64,000 nt of DNA from Photobacterium sanctipauli (GTDB lineage: Bacteria; Pseudomonadota; Gammaproteobacteria; Enterobacterales; Vibrionaceae), in contig NZ_PYMA01000002.1 of assembly GCF_003026495.1 (NCBI RefSeq), positions 124,001-188,000 on the forward strand. The letters are read 5' to 3'. Positions 36,095-45,468 of the stretch are shown here, piece by piece (within the stretch, counting starts at the first letter, position 1; every line of letters begins with the position of its first letter). A program made the position numbers and the translations under genes. The notes under the pieces are model-generated. The model worked only from the letters and a program-made list of their open reading frames with translations, ran no database searches and was not told where the DNA came from.

Positions 36095-37777
36095 CTAGCT
36101 GAGGATCACAAATAGCGTACCAGCTACGGTGAGCAACACGTTGGCAATGGCGTAGGTACCGGCATAGCCAAGCGCTGGAATGGTACTTCTGGCGTGTTCG
36201 TTAATCATGTCCATTGCCGGGGCACAGGTACGGGCACCAATGATGGCACCAAATAACAAGGCGCGGTTCATCTTCAAGATGTAAGCACCGAACAGGTATG
36301 CCAACACCACAGGTATGACGCTGACCATTAGGCTAACCGAGAACACCGCAATACCAACCTGAGATAGCGACTCAAAGAGGTTGGAACCGGCGCTCAAGCC
36401 GATGCCGACCATAAACACCATCAAGCCGAGATCCTTGGTCATGTTCAACGCCCCCTGCGGGACATAACCAAAGGTGGGGTGGTTGGCCCGCAAGAAACCA
36501 AGGGTAATGCCAGCGATAAGTAGGCCAGCAGCACTACCTAGGCCAAACGCGATCTGGCCAAAGGTCATGGTGATGGTACCCACCAATAACCCGATGATAA
36601 AGAAGCAGCAGAAAGCCAGCAGATCGGCAATCTGACTATGAACCGAGATGAAACCGATGCGTTCTGCAAGGCCAAGCACACGGCTTTTCTCGCCACTGAC
36701 CTGCAGGATATCCCCTTTGCTAAGCAGGATGTTGTGATCCATCGGCATTTCAATCTGGGCGCGCACAACACGGTTGAGGAAACAGCCGTATTCAGACAGG
36801 TTGAGCTCTGATAGGCGCTTGCCGGCAATGCTGTCATTTTTTACCACGATCTCTTCTTCGACAATGCGCAGGTCAAGTAGATCCCGGTCGAATACTTCTT
36901 TCCCGTTACGGAAGCTTGGGTCAAGACGGGCGTGGCTGTCGGGGTAGCCTACCAGCGCGATTTCATCCCCTTCTTGTAAAATTGCGTCACCATCGGGATT
37001 GGCAAGAATACCGTTTCGACGAACACGTTCGATATAACAGCCGGTTTGGCGGTAGATACCCAACTCACGCAGGTTGCGGCCGTCAATCCAGTTGATTAGC
37101 TCAGGGCCAGCGCGATAAGCGCGGATAATCGGTAAGTAGACCTTGCGCTGGGCACTCTCTCCGATGCCACGCTCGCGGGCGATTTGCTGCGAGGATTCGG
37201 CCAGGTTGTGCTTTTGCAGCTTCGGCATGAGCTTGGCCAGGACAATGACACTGATAAGGCCAATTAGGTATGACATCGCATAGCCAACGCTCAAGCTGTC
37301 GACCATTTGCTGGATGATATCGCCATCGGTGATGCCAGCTAAGCCGCTATTTAAGGCGTCTTTGGCACCTACCAGTACTGGCGTAGCCGTGAGCGAGCCT
37401 GCCATCAGGCCGGTGGCCAAGCCGAGCTCGAGTCCTAGGTACTGGCTCATGGTAACGGTAATGGCAATGGCAGAAAGAATCACCACCAATGCCAGCATCA
37501 AGTAGTGCTTACCATCACGGAAAAAGATACCGAAAAAGTTCGGGCCTGCCTCGATTCCGACACAGAATATGAACAGCATAAAGCCGATATTCAATGCGTC
37601 AGCATCAAAGGTGAAACCTGCGTTACCAAAGAGCAGGGCGGTGATGAGAACACCGATGGAATTACCTATTTGGAGGTTGGCAATCCTGAGTTTGCCAGCG
37701 GTTAAGCCGACGGCGAGGACAACAAAGAGCAACAGAATATCATTCTGATGAAGAAGGGCGGCGACATCGATATTCAC
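36095..37777 (-). CDS. ybjL: YbjL-family transporter (AspT/AAE-type with TrkA-C domains)
   Basis: 560 aa (E. coli YbjL 561). About five membrane segments, then two cytoplasmic TrkA-C/RCK-C domains (about residues 205-375, e.g. [21 protein letters not shown] and [19 protein letters not shown]), then five to six more segments. The pattern is that of the aspartate:alanine exchanger family; the substrate of YbjL is not established. Adjacent to grxA as in E. coli, which supports the name. Confidence 0.88.
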   Translation of the reverse strand: MNIDVAALLHQNDILLLFVVLAVGLTAGKLRIANLQIGNSIGVLITALLFGNAGFTFDADALNIGFMLFIFCVGIEAGPNFFGIFFRDGKHYLMLALVVILSAIAITVTMSQYLGLELGLATGLMAGSLTATPVLVGAKDALNSGLAGITDGDIIQQMVDSLSVGYAMSYLIGLISVIVLAKLMPKLQKHNLAESSQQIARERGIGESAQRKVYLPIIRAYRAGPELINWIDGRNLRELGIYRQTGCYIERVRRNGILANPDGDAILQEGDEIALVGYPDSHARLDPSFRNGKEVFDRDLLDLRIVEEEIVVKNDSIAGKRLSELNLSEYGCFLNRVVRAQIEMPMDHNILLSKGDILQVSGEKSRVLGLAERIGFISVHSQIADLLAFCCFFIIGLLVGTITMTFGQIAFGLGSAAGLLIAGITLGFLRANHPTFGYVPQGALNMTKDLGLMVFMVGIGLSAGSNLFESLSQVGIAVFSVSLMVSVIPVVLAYLFGAYILKMNRALLFGAIIGARTCAPAMDMINEHARSTIPALGYAGTYAIANVLLTVAGTLFVILS

Positions 37778-37917
37778 AACATTTTTTCCGGGGACGATAG
37801 AACAGCAACAAAGTGGTGAAATTCTAGCTGATTTTGGCTAAAGGTCATACCGAAAAAAGCATTATTTAATACAAAAAATACAATGTTTTTTAGCTAGTGA
37901 TTTTTGTTAAGGCAATA

Positions 37918-37943
37918 AAAAAGGCTGATATTTCAGCCTTTTT
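37918..37943 (-). terminator. terminator of grxA
   Basis: AAAAAGGCTGA / TCAGCCTTTTT stem with A and T runs on both sides, between grxA and the transporter gene. Confidence 0.88.
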
Positions 37944-38000
37944 AAGAATTTGTTATCAGGTGTGTTGTTTTTAATTGTTAACACCCTGTTTTTAAACCGA

Positions 38001-38264
38001 TTACTGGAAAAGGTTTAGGTTTTCTTTCGCGTAAGCTTCAAACTCTGTGCAACCACCGATGTGCTCTTGGTCGATGAAGATTTGCGGCACAGTTTCTACT
38101 GGCTTACCGACTGTTTTTTCAAGGTCTGCTTTGCTGATACCTTCAGCGTGGATATCCACGTAACGGTAGTTAAAATCTTCACGCTCTTCTTTTAGCTTTT
38201 CAGCTAGATCTTTAGCGCGAACACAGAATGGACAACCTGGACGACCGAAAATAACAACAAACAT
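38001..38264 (-). CDS. grxA: glutaredoxin 1 GrxA
   Basis: 87 aa from the ATG at 38264, which follows TAGGAGATATGTC; the longer frame upstream is not supported. Active-site CPFC at residues about 11-14 and the TVPQIFIDQEHIGGCTEF glutathione-binding region. Reduces ribonucleotide reductase and protein-glutathione disulfides in the cytoplasm. Confidence 0.96.
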   Translation of the reverse strand: MFVVIFGRPGCPFCVRAKDLAEKLKEEREDFNYRYVDIHAEGISKADLEKTVGKPVETVPQIFIDQEHIGGCTEFEAYAKENLNLFQ

Positions 38265-38387
38265 GACATATCTCCTAAAATTTGATGGGTTTACTATAAC
38301 GTGACTGCGGGAGATGAGAAAGAGGGTTTTATCTCTTGCTGCGATAGACAAAACCGATTGAAGCTGTCGAAGACGAATAGAAAAAGT

Positions 38388-38412
38388 AAAACCGGACATA
38401 GCGTCCGGTTTT
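38388..38412 (-). terminator. terminator of the porin gene
   Basis: AAAACCGGAC / GTCCGGTTTT 10-bp stem, followed on the minus strand by a U tract; 33 nt after the porin stop. Confidence 0.9.
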
Positions 38413-38444
38413 GTTGGGGCGATTTTAAGGGCTAAATAACCGAC

Positions 38445-39386
38445 TTAGAAATCGTAGCGAACGCCAGCCTGGAATTGGTCATCGGTATCATCAAGTTGTT
38501 CGAACAGGTAACCCGCATAAGCACGGAAGTTGCTATTGAACTTGTAGATAGCTTCAAGGGCAAAGTAGTCAACGGTATCGGTCTTGGTACCGTTCAGGTC
38601 TTCTTCTTGGTAGTTGTACACACCTTGGAAGGTAAACTGGTTATATTTGTATGCCGCTGCAAGTTCATAAGCGGTGAGGTCGGCATCGCCAGCTGAGCCG
38701 CCAGCATAGAGACCAGCAACATAGAAATCATTGATGGTGTAGGCGGCAGTGATGTTGTACTGGTCGGTATCAACATCATCGTCCTTGCCGTCAACATAGC
38801 CTGCGCCGAGATCAAGGCCCATCGGCAGGGAGTAAACAAAAGAGATACCGTAAGTGTCAGAGTCCTTCGCATCGTTGGCGATATAGTTTGCGGTAACGGT
38901 CAGGTCATTGAACGAGCCGGAATAGACAAAGTTGTTTTCACGCTTGTCTTTGTTACCATCGATCAGGTCAGCCGCATCACCACCGAATGTGGCTAGGATA
39001 TCTGTAAGGTCGGTTAGAATAACCTGCGCGGAGTCTTGCTGACCGTAAGAAAAGGCACCGACTTGCGTGTCTAGGCCTGCAAATAGGTAGCGAGTTTCAA
39101 CTTTGGTGTCTTTTCCGTTTTTCAATTCAACTTCATAAGTACCGAAGGCACCCAGGCCATCCATGATCTCTGTCTTACCTTTTAGGTTCACACGAGCACG
39201 GCTCTTGTCCTCGAAGGAATCGGTGCTATCTGCATCTGACTTGTTCTCGTCAGAAATGTTGAAGCGAGCCTCGGCGCGACCGCCTACACTCAGCGATGAT
39301 GATTCGTCTTGGTAAACCGTTGCTGCGCTAGCTGCACCAGATACTAGAGTGGCAAAAATAGCTGATGCCAATACTGCTTTTTTCAT
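38445..39386 (-). CDS. outer membrane porin (general Gram-negative porin)
   Basis: 313 aa. Signal peptide 1-21 (MKKAVLASAIFATLVSGAAS), then alternating hydrophobic/polar strands with many Asp/Gly turns and a C-terminal aromatic strand ending in GVRYDF, as required for Bam-mediated insertion. Family features include GRAEARFNISDENK and FAGLDTQVGAFSYGQQDS. It would form a trimeric diffusion channel. GGGGAT precedes the ATG. The first codons (AAAAAAGCAG, then UAU, then UGGCAUC in mRNA) are complementary to the seed of the RybB-like sRNA at 29037, suggesting sRNA control. Confidence 0.93.
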   Translation of the reverse strand: MKKAVLASAIFATLVSGAASAATVYQDESSSLSVGGRAEARFNISDENKSDADSTDSFEDKSRARVNLKGKTEIMDGLGAFGTYEVELKNGKDTKVETRYLFAGLDTQVGAFSYGQQDSAQVILTDLTDILATFGGDAADLIDGNKDKRENNFVYSGSFNDLTVTANYIANDAKDSDTYGISFVYSLPMGLDLGAGYVDGKDDDVDTDQYNITAAYTINDFYVAGLYAGGSAGDADLTAYELAAAYKYNQFTFQGVYNYQEEDLNGTKTDTVDYFALEAIYKFNSNFRAYAGYLFEQLDDTDDQFQAGVRYDF

Positions 39387-39689
39387 TTTTTATCCCCTGT
39401 TTTAACCTTTGTGGCTTCGTTGCCATTTTTTGTCTTGGGGGCAGAGTAGAGGGTTGAAATGACAGTAACATTTTAATATTTAGGCACTTTTATGACACTT
39501 GGTTGAGTGTTGTATCAATATAACTTCGTAAAACTAGAGACGTTAAAGTAACCAAGCGTCATCAATTCACCTTAATGGCTAAGTGTGACTGGGCGCGGAT
39601 TATCGACGTTGCAGGATTTATCACTGGGCAAAGTTTGTTCAGAATCAAAAACAGGAATCATGAAGCGGGCACACTCGATAATACTTACC
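39387..39689. other. porin upstream region
   Basis: About 300 bp without a gene, holding the porin promoter (minus). AT-rich near the porin; no operator I can name. Confidence 0.45.
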
Positions 39690-39780
39690 TATACCCAAAC
39701 AGTTTTATGAGCATGTTATTGAATTCAAAGCATTGAAGGTAGAAGCTCGTCGGTGAGCCATTTGAGGTTGTTTGGGTATA
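39690..39780. repeat. 91-bp element bounded by 12-bp perfect inverted repeats
   Basis: TATACCCAAACA (39690-39701) and TGTTTGGGTATA (39769-39780) are exact inverted repeats 67 nt apart. A second internal dyad, GCTCGTCGGTGAGC (39745-39758), is also present. The TATACCCAAAC ends are familiar to me from dispersed intergenic repeats of Vibrionaceae genomes, so this is probably a copy of a short non-autonomous element or REP-like repeat; that identification is from memory. Confidence 0.6.
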
Positions 39781-39801
39781 TGTTTGTGGAATGGAGTGCC
39801 T

Positions 39802-41007
39802 ATGTTTCAGTTTATGACCGCAACCCGGATTATCTTTGGTGAAGGTGCGCTAAATAATTCTTTGTCTTCGCTCAATCAGTTTGGTTACAGCGTCTTGCTG
39901 GTGACCGGCCGAGACAGTGTCCGTGCCGAGCCTATGATTAGTTATTTTAAACAGCAGAACATGCGATATCAGCAGGTCGCCGTTCATGGTGAGCCTTTGA
40001 TAGCCATGGTTGAAGAAATGGCGGCAATGGGGCGCAAGTTTCGTCCTGATATGGTCGTGGCCGTTGGTGGCGGCAGCGTACTGGATGCGGGCAAAGCGCT
40101 GGCCGCGTTAATACCGAACCAAGGCAGCGTTTATGATTATGTTGAGGTGGTTGGCCGCAATGTTCCCCTGCAGGCAAAACCTATCCCGTTTATCGCGGTG
40201 CCGACAACGGCAGGTACCGGTTCGGAAGTGAGTAAGAACGCTGTGCTGCGTTCGGCTCAAGAAAATGTCAAAGTCAGCCTTCGAAGTCCTGACATGTTGC
40301 CGGACTTGGCCATTATCGACCCAACCCTAACCTATGGGATGGAGCCAGTCATGTCCGGTTGCTGCGGAATGGATGCTTTCACCCATTTGATGGAATCGTA
40401 TGTGTGTGGCGAGCCTAGCCCGCTGACCGATATGGTGTGTGAAGAGGGCTTGCGACGGCTGTCGGGGGCCATTTTGGCAGCCTGCGAAGATGACGATCCC
40501 CGTGCCCGCTCGGATATGTCGTTTGCCGCCTTGCTGGGCGGGATGGCGTTGGCCAATGCTAAATTGGGCGCCGCGCATGGGCTGGCGTCATCGCTTGGTG
40601 GCCGGCTAAATGCCCCGCATGGTTTGATCACAGCCCAACTGGCGCCATTCGTGATGCAGGAGAACGTGTTGGCAGCGCGTGAAGCCGGGCGTGCCGATGT
40701 CCTCAACCGCTATCGCCAATTGGCGTGTATCCTGACAGGACGAATGAATGCGGAAATTATCGATGGGATCCTATGGACCAAGCGAACCTTGAAGCGACTT
40801 AACTTACCGCCCGTTTCTGATTATGGCTTGTGTGACATCATGTATGATGAGGTGGCAGAAGATGCCTTGCTATCTAACGCCATCAAAGGGAACCCACTTC
40901 CGCTAAACAAAGATCGCTTGCTGAGTATTCTTGAGCAAATGTGTGATTGCAATAAGCAGAAAGATTTAGCCGCGCTCGGTGAGCGTAATGATACTGCTGA
41001 GCAATAA
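39802..41007 (+). CDS. iron-containing alcohol dehydrogenase
   Basis: 401 aa from the ATG at 39802, chosen for ATGGAG upstream; the longer frame from 39772 would run into the inverted-repeat element. Group III Fe-ADH fold: NAD(P) loop VAVGGGSVLDAGKALA near 88-103, PTTAGTGSE, and metal ligands in GMDAFTHLMES and AAHGLASSLGGRLNAPHG. Substrate unknown. Alone between the repeat and nfsA; a 123-bp gap separates them. Confidence 0.9.
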   Translation: MFQFMTATRIIFGEGALNNSLSSLNQFGYSVLLVTGRDSVRAEPMISYFKQQNMRYQQVAVHGEPLIAMVEEMAAMGRKFRPDMVVAVGGGSVLDAGKALAALIPNQGSVYDYVEVVGRNVPLQAKPIPFIAVPTTAGTGSEVSKNAVLRSAQENVKVSLRSPDMLPDLAIIDPTLTYGMEPVMSGCCGMDAFTHLMESYVCGEPSPLTDMVCEEGLRRLSGAILAACEDDDPRARSDMSFAALLGGMALANAKLGAAHGLASSLGGRLNAPHGLITAQLAPFVMQENVLAAREAGRADVLNRYRQLACILTGRMNAEIIDGILWTKRTLKRLNLPPVSDYGLCDIMYDEVAEDALLSNAIKGNPLPLNKDRLLSILEQMCDCNKQKDLAALGERNDTAEQ

Positions 41008-41130
41008 TTAAGTGAGTTAATCATTTACATATATTTGTTGGCTGAATAATAGTGGGCTGTGGTAAAGTGAACAGCTCACTATTGATAATCATATGCTTAA
41101 GTGACTTTGGTAAAAAAGATAAGGATATCT

Positions 41131-41856
41131 ATGAACCAGGCAATTGAAACCATTCTCGCCCACCGCTCTATTCGCAAATTCACCTCGCAGCAGGTCGCTC
41201 CAGAGCAGCTATCAACCATTTTAGATTGTGCCATCGCAGCATCGACTTCTAGCTTCATTCAGTGTGTGAGTATCGTCCGCGTAACGGATACCAATAAGCG
41301 CGAACTGCTGGCTGAATATGCTGGTGGTCAAGCTTATGTCGCCTCGGCGGCCGAGTTCTTGGTGTTCTGTGCCGATTACAACCGCCATCAGCAGATCAAC
41401 CCGCAGGCGCAACTGGGTTTCACAGAGCAGACGTTGATTGGCGCGGTGGATGCGGCACTGATGGCCCAAAATGCCATGATTGCTGCCGAGTCGCTGGGAT
41501 TGGGTGGGGTCTATATTGGCGGTCTTAGAAATAACCCGGACAAAGTTGCTGATTTACTTGAGTTGCCTGAACACGTGTTGCCACTGTTTGGTCTTTGCCT
41601 TGGCTACCCTGATCAACAGCCTGAGATTAAACCTCGCCTACCTCAGTCTTTGGTTGTTCACCAAAACAGCTATCAACATGAGCTTGATCGTGATGCGCTG
41701 GCTGAGTATGACAAGCATGTGCGTGACTATTACCGTACCCGTACTGGCGGAACAAAAGACATGTCTTGGAGCGAGCAGATAACGGCTACCTTGAACAAAG
41801 AAGCCCGACCTTTCATGAAGCAGTTTATCGAAGATAAAGGCTTCAGCATTAAGTAG
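41131..41856 (+). CDS. nfsA: oxygen-insensitive NADPH nitroreductase NfsA
   Basis: 241 aa from the ATG at 41131 (AAGGATAT upstream). FMN-dependent nitroreductase/FRase family. Very similar to E. coli NfsA (240 aa): HRSIRKFT near 11-18, SSFIQCVSIVRVTD, and AAESLGLGGVYIGGLRNN near 125-142. It reduces nitroaromatics and quinones with NADPH. In E. coli nfsA lies near grxA and ybjL, so the neighbourhood is partly conserved. Confidence 0.95.
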   Translation: MNQAIETILAHRSIRKFTSQQVAPEQLSTILDCAIAASTSSFIQCVSIVRVTDTNKRELLAEYAGGQAYVASAAEFLVFCADYNRHQQINPQAQLGFTEQTLIGAVDAALMAQNAMIAAESLGLGGVYIGGLRNNPDKVADLLELPEHVLPLFGLCLGYPDQQPEIKPRLPQSLVVHQNSYQHELDRDALAEYDKHVRDYYRTRTGGTKDMSWSEQITATLNKEARPFMKQFIEDKGFSIK

Positions 41857-42023
41857 TCATTAATGTCTGGCTTGCTTGGATATCGGTTATAAATGCTGCG
41901 AAATTACTCGATTGTTTGTGCTTGAGCCAAAAATGACAGGGAATTAACAACCTGAACTTTTTTGCGGTTTCTGAGTCCGATACAATAAGACGAGAAAAAA
42001 TATAGCAAAATTGGAACACTTAT

Positions 42024-43286
42024 ATGAGATTTAGAGGGAAAGCTGTCGGGTTAATGTTACTTGCAGCTTTACTCAGTGGGTGCGGAAGTACATCTGGTAA
42101 TGAAAGTAGTGCTCCAAATGAAGTCAATTCGGAAACCACCTTACAAACAGCACAAAAAATCCACTTACAATGGCGAGACACATTGATCAATGCGGAAGCG
42201 TTGCGCATTTACTCTCCTGAACGATACAACACCATGATGGTGAGTTGGCAGAAGGCTGATTCGCTGTTTAAGGAAATTCAACAAACGCCTGATATGGCAT
42301 TGCAGAGCGCGTCGTTATTCTCATCGACGACCTATATCGATCGCTTCTATGAAGATATCACGGTGGTTGAGAATAATCACAAAGAGCTCGAATACCTAAA
42401 GCGTGTAGCGGATGAGGTGTTGGCGCCGTCGATAACTCAAATCGCCTACCTTAATTCTGTTGATGCCAGCCAGCATTATCGTAGCGAATTTGTTCGCTTG
42501 AACCGCTTCTATGCCAAGTTGTTTAGCTTGATTGCACGTGGGCAGATTAGCGATGCGAAAGAGGAGCAAAATGAGTTTTTGTCGCGTGCCCATAGCCTTG
42601 AAATCAGGGTAATTAAGCGGATCTATATCATGCCGCAAGAGGAAGCTTTGCGTGAGCTAAGGCGTAACGATGTGCGTTATTATGCGCCGTTGAGCTACGC
42701 CAAGGTCGAAGCCGAAATTGCAGGCGGTAAGGCTTTGATCGATAACTCGCCACGTGCGTTTGATGCCATTAACCAAACGGTATCCGCGATCAAGTTCGAG
42801 CTTGCCCATGCTGAGCATATAGCCCAAGAGGTGAAAAGCCTGCGTGATAGAAGTCGCGATGAATATGAAAGCTTCTTCCTGGAAATGGAAGGCCAACTGC
42901 TCAATATCTCATTGGCGTTGAAAGATGAAGATTTGCGTGATGTGCCGTTAGCCCAGCAGGCAAAACTCATTGAGGAGGCGATTATCGTGGCAAGACGCCA
43001 GCATGATTCTACCTCCAAGCAATTGGCCCGCAGCGAAACGAACGATCAGCTGGATATATTGCAAACATTGATCAGCCAGCAGAACGAGCAGATTGCCTTG
43101 CTGAAGTCGCAACTGAAGCAGTTAACGGAAGCCAAGGTTGCTCCGCCAGTGACGGTACCGTCGGCGCAAGCATTGGAGCCACTACCCGATGTTGCTGCTG
43201 GTGGTAAAGGTGAGGTTAATTCAGCAGAGCCAACAGCCCCCTCTGAGCAACAAGAGCAAGCGCTAGCGGAAGCGTTGGCCCAATAG
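42024..43286 (+). CDS. predicted lipoprotein, helical coiled-coil (ATPase-like annotation in relatives)
   Basis: 420 aa. Lipoprotein signal 1-19 with lipobox LLSGC and Cys20; the next residues (GSTSG) contain no Asp at +2, favouring outer-membrane sorting. The body is almost wholly helical, with a coiled coil near 335-370 (LDILQTLISQQNEQIALLKSQLKQL) and a Pro/Ala/Glu-rich tail. I do not recognise a defined domain. Single gene with its own terminator. Confidence 0.8.
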   Translation: MRFRGKAVGLMLLAALLSGCGSTSGNESSAPNEVNSETTLQTAQKIHLQWRDTLINAEALRIYSPERYNTMMVSWQKADSLFKEIQQTPDMALQSASLFSSTTYIDRFYEDITVVENNHKELEYLKRVADEVLAPSITQIAYLNSVDASQHYRSEFVRLNRFYAKLFSLIARGQISDAKEEQNEFLSRAHSLEIRVIKRIYIMPQEEALRELRRNDVRYYAPLSYAKVEAEIAGGKALIDNSPRAFDAINQTVSAIKFELAHAEHIAQEVKSLRDRSRDEYESFFLEMEGQLLNISLALKDEDLRDVPLAQQAKLIEEAIIVARRQHDSTSKQLARSETNDQLDILQTLISQQNEQIALLKSQLKQLTEAKVAPPVTVPSAQALEPLPDVAAGGKGEVNSAEPTAPSEQQEQALAEALAQ

Positions 43287-43653
43287 CCTTTCCAAAAGAC
43301 AGCAGAACTAAAAAGCAGCCGAATGGCTGCTTTTTTTTTGGCTTGTGAAAAATATGAATAGGATGAAGTTGGCCTTTTGTTGTTAACTTAATGATTATTA
43401 AGTCAATAAGTGCGAGTTGTGAAATATATTGATAAAAGCTCGGTTTACACTTGATAACATTTAGAAATAGAATTCGAATGAAAAATACTTTACAGAGAAA
43501 ATTAAATTCCAACTTTTTTTGAGTTTGGTTAAGTTTTGCACGGCTTTTGGATTGATTTGACCAGCTTCATCCTTTAGAATTCGCCGCGCATTCGAAATGC
43601 ATCTAAATTTTAATGTTTGTAACTTTATTTGAATTAATCCTGTAGGGGACCTA
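43287..43653. other. intergenic region before satP
   Basis: 367 bp, very AT-rich, with the terminator at 43311-43339 and the satP promoter region. No gene or operator recognised. Confidence 0.5.
43311..43339 (+). terminator. terminator of the lipoprotein gene
   Basis: AAAAGCAGCC-GAAT-GGCTGCTTTT followed by further T. Confidence 0.93.
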
Positions 43654-44244
43654 ATGTCTACGAAACTAGCTAACCCAGCACCACTTGGTCTTATGGGTTT
43701 TGGTATGACTACCATCCTGTTGAATATCCACAATGCGGGCTTCTTCCCGATTGACTCTATGATCCTGGCTATGGGTATTTTTTACGGCGGTCTAAGCCAA
43801 GTTATCGTAGGTATGATGTGCTTTAAGCGTGGTGACACCTTCGGTACCACTGCATTTACCTCTTACGGTCTGTTCTGGCTGACACTGGTTGGCATCTTGG
43901 TCATGCCTTACATGGGTCTACCAGCTAGCCCTGCAAGTTTCATGGGATGGTACCTACTACTATGGGGCATCTTTACTGGCTTCATGTTCATTGGTTCTCT
44001 GTGCTACCCACGTGCTAAGCAGTTCGTATTTGGTTCTCTAACCGTACTGTTCTTCCTACTTGCAGCTCGTGACTTCACGGGTAGTACCCTAATCGGTACT
44101 ATCGCTGGCTTCGAAGGCATCATCTGTGGTGCAAGTGCGATTTACTTCGCGATGGCTCAGGTACTGAACAACGAGTATGGTCGTACTATTTTGCCAATCG
44201 GCGAACTGAAGAAAGACAAAGCCCAGCTAAAAGCAGCCGCTTAA
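43654..44244 (+). CDS. satP: acetate/succinate transporter SatP (YaaH, GPR1/FUN34 family)
   Basis: 196 aa with six membrane segments. The family signature NPAPLGL is at residues 7-13, and the second-helix region LNIHNAGFFPIDSMILAMGIFYGGLSQVI is typical. It moves acetate or succinate across the inner membrane. AGGGGA precedes the ATG. Confidence 0.93.
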   Translation: MSTKLANPAPLGLMGFGMTTILLNIHNAGFFPIDSMILAMGIFYGGLSQVIVGMMCFKRGDTFGTTAFTSYGLFWLTLVGILVMPYMGLPASPASFMGWYLLLWGIFTGFMFIGSLCYPRAKQFVFGSLTVLFFLLAARDFTGSTLIGTIAGFEGIICGASAIYFAMAQVLNNEYGRTILPIGELKKDKAQLKAAA

Positions 44245-44292
44245 TCTTGCTTCATTAGGCAGGGGATCGCCTCGCCTATATATGTTATTCCC

Positions 44293-44320
44293 AAGGCTCG
44301 CCCAATGTGGTGGGCCTTTT
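44293..44320 (+). terminator. probable terminator of satP
   Basis: GCCCA / TGGGC hairpin extended by AAGG/CCTT, followed by TTTTG; imperfect. Confidence 0.6.
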
Positions 44321-44426
44321 GTGTTTTATGCCTTTCTTTTATCCATTCCTAATTTGTAAATGCTCTGCTTTTGCGTTCTTGGTATAAGCTTATTGCAATA
44401 CTTTTCTCTCAAGAAAGGAACGCGCG

Positions 44427-45395
44427 ATGGCACAACGTTATGCAGCATTGATGGGGGCGTTAGTTGCAGATGCCGCCAGTATGGGAACCCACTGGATCTA
44501 TTCACCCGAGCGGGTCAAGACACTCCAGTCTCTACCGCATTTTCCATTTATTGAGCCAGACGCCCATCACTATGAAGGGGTAGAAGGGTATTACGCCCAC
44601 GATAAGCTAACGGCGGGCGAGTTGACTATTTATGGCGAATGGCTGTCTTTATATATTCGGCTTTTATCGCAGCCTGGTGTCGATACCCAAACCTTGCAGC
44701 AAGAAATCCTCGATTATTTCGGCCCCGGCGGGGAGTTTATCGGCTACGTCGATAGTCCGACCAAGGCACTGCTGCTGACGCTGTTTTCGATGGCGCCGGA
44801 AGATTGGCCAGAAGATTCGGGCAGTGATGACGATCAAAACCCAGCGTTGTGCGCAGTGCCTGCATTGGTGGCCTTGAAAATGCCATCGGTTGAGTTGGAA
44901 GCGGAAATTGAGCGCGTGGTTGGCATTACCCACCAGAATGAAACCGCGATTGCTTGTGCCAAGGCGTTTGCCAGTGCTCTTAACGAGGCATTGCGTTCGC
45001 AGCGGATGGAACCTGTGCTTAACGTGCTAAAGGTTAAATCACCAGAACCGATTCAGGAAAAGATCGAACAGGTTAGGGTATTGAGCGGTGATGTGAACGA
45101 CTTGGGACATGTGCTCGCTATTGCCAACCAAGCTTGCCACTTGGGAGACAGCTTGCCGATGGCGGCGTGGATCTTGCAAAACAGCAGCAGTTACACCGAG
45201 GCAATAATGAAGAATATTCTTGTGTCGGGAGATAGTTGCGGTCGGGGGATCATTGTCGGCGCTTTAGCCGGTGCTTGCTATGGCTTCGGCAACCAGGATG
45301 GGATCCCAATCTCATGGCTGACCACTTTGCAATGCGGTGAGGCGATAGCCGAAGACATTGAGCAGCTGTTGCACAATGCGGGCGGGGCTTTCTAG
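44427..45395 (+). CDS. ADP-ribosylglycohydrolase superfamily protein, J1-crystallin-like
   Basis: 322 aa, all-helical. The N-terminal ADP-ribosylglycohydrolase segment reads GALVADAASMGTHWIYSPE, the form seen in jellyfish J1 crystallins and their bacterial relatives. The C-terminal metal/ribose motif, normally GGDSDT-like, reads SGDSCGRGIIVGALAGA, so one of the usual aspartates is replaced. The fold is likely retained but the canonical hydrolase site is altered. AAAGGA precedes the ATG. No obvious partner (no DraT-like transferase) nearby. Confidence 0.82.
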   Translation: MAQRYAALMGALVADAASMGTHWIYSPERVKTLQSLPHFPFIEPDAHHYEGVEGYYAHDKLTAGELTIYGEWLSLYIRLLSQPGVDTQTLQQEILDYFGPGGEFIGYVDSPTKALLLTLFSMAPEDWPEDSGSDDDQNPALCAVPALVALKMPSVELEAEIERVVGITHQNETAIACAKAFASALNEALRSQRMEPVLNVLKVKSPEPIQEKIEQVRVLSGDVNDLGHVLAIANQACHLGDSLPMAAWILQNSSSYTEAIMKNILVSGDSCGRGIIVGALAGACYGFGNQDGIPISWLTTLQCGEAIAEDIEQLLHNAGGAF

Positions 45396-45422
45396 TTGCC
45401 GTCGTTGTATTGTGAACCATAA

Positions 45423-45447
45423 AAAAAGCTACCCGAGGGTAGCTTTT
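45423..45447. terminator. bidirectional terminator between the ADPRG-like gene and sdaA
   Basis: AAAAAGCTACCC-GAG-GGTAGCTTTTT between convergent genes. Confidence 0.92.
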
Positions 45448-45468
45448 TCAATGTCTTAATCTTGGTAA

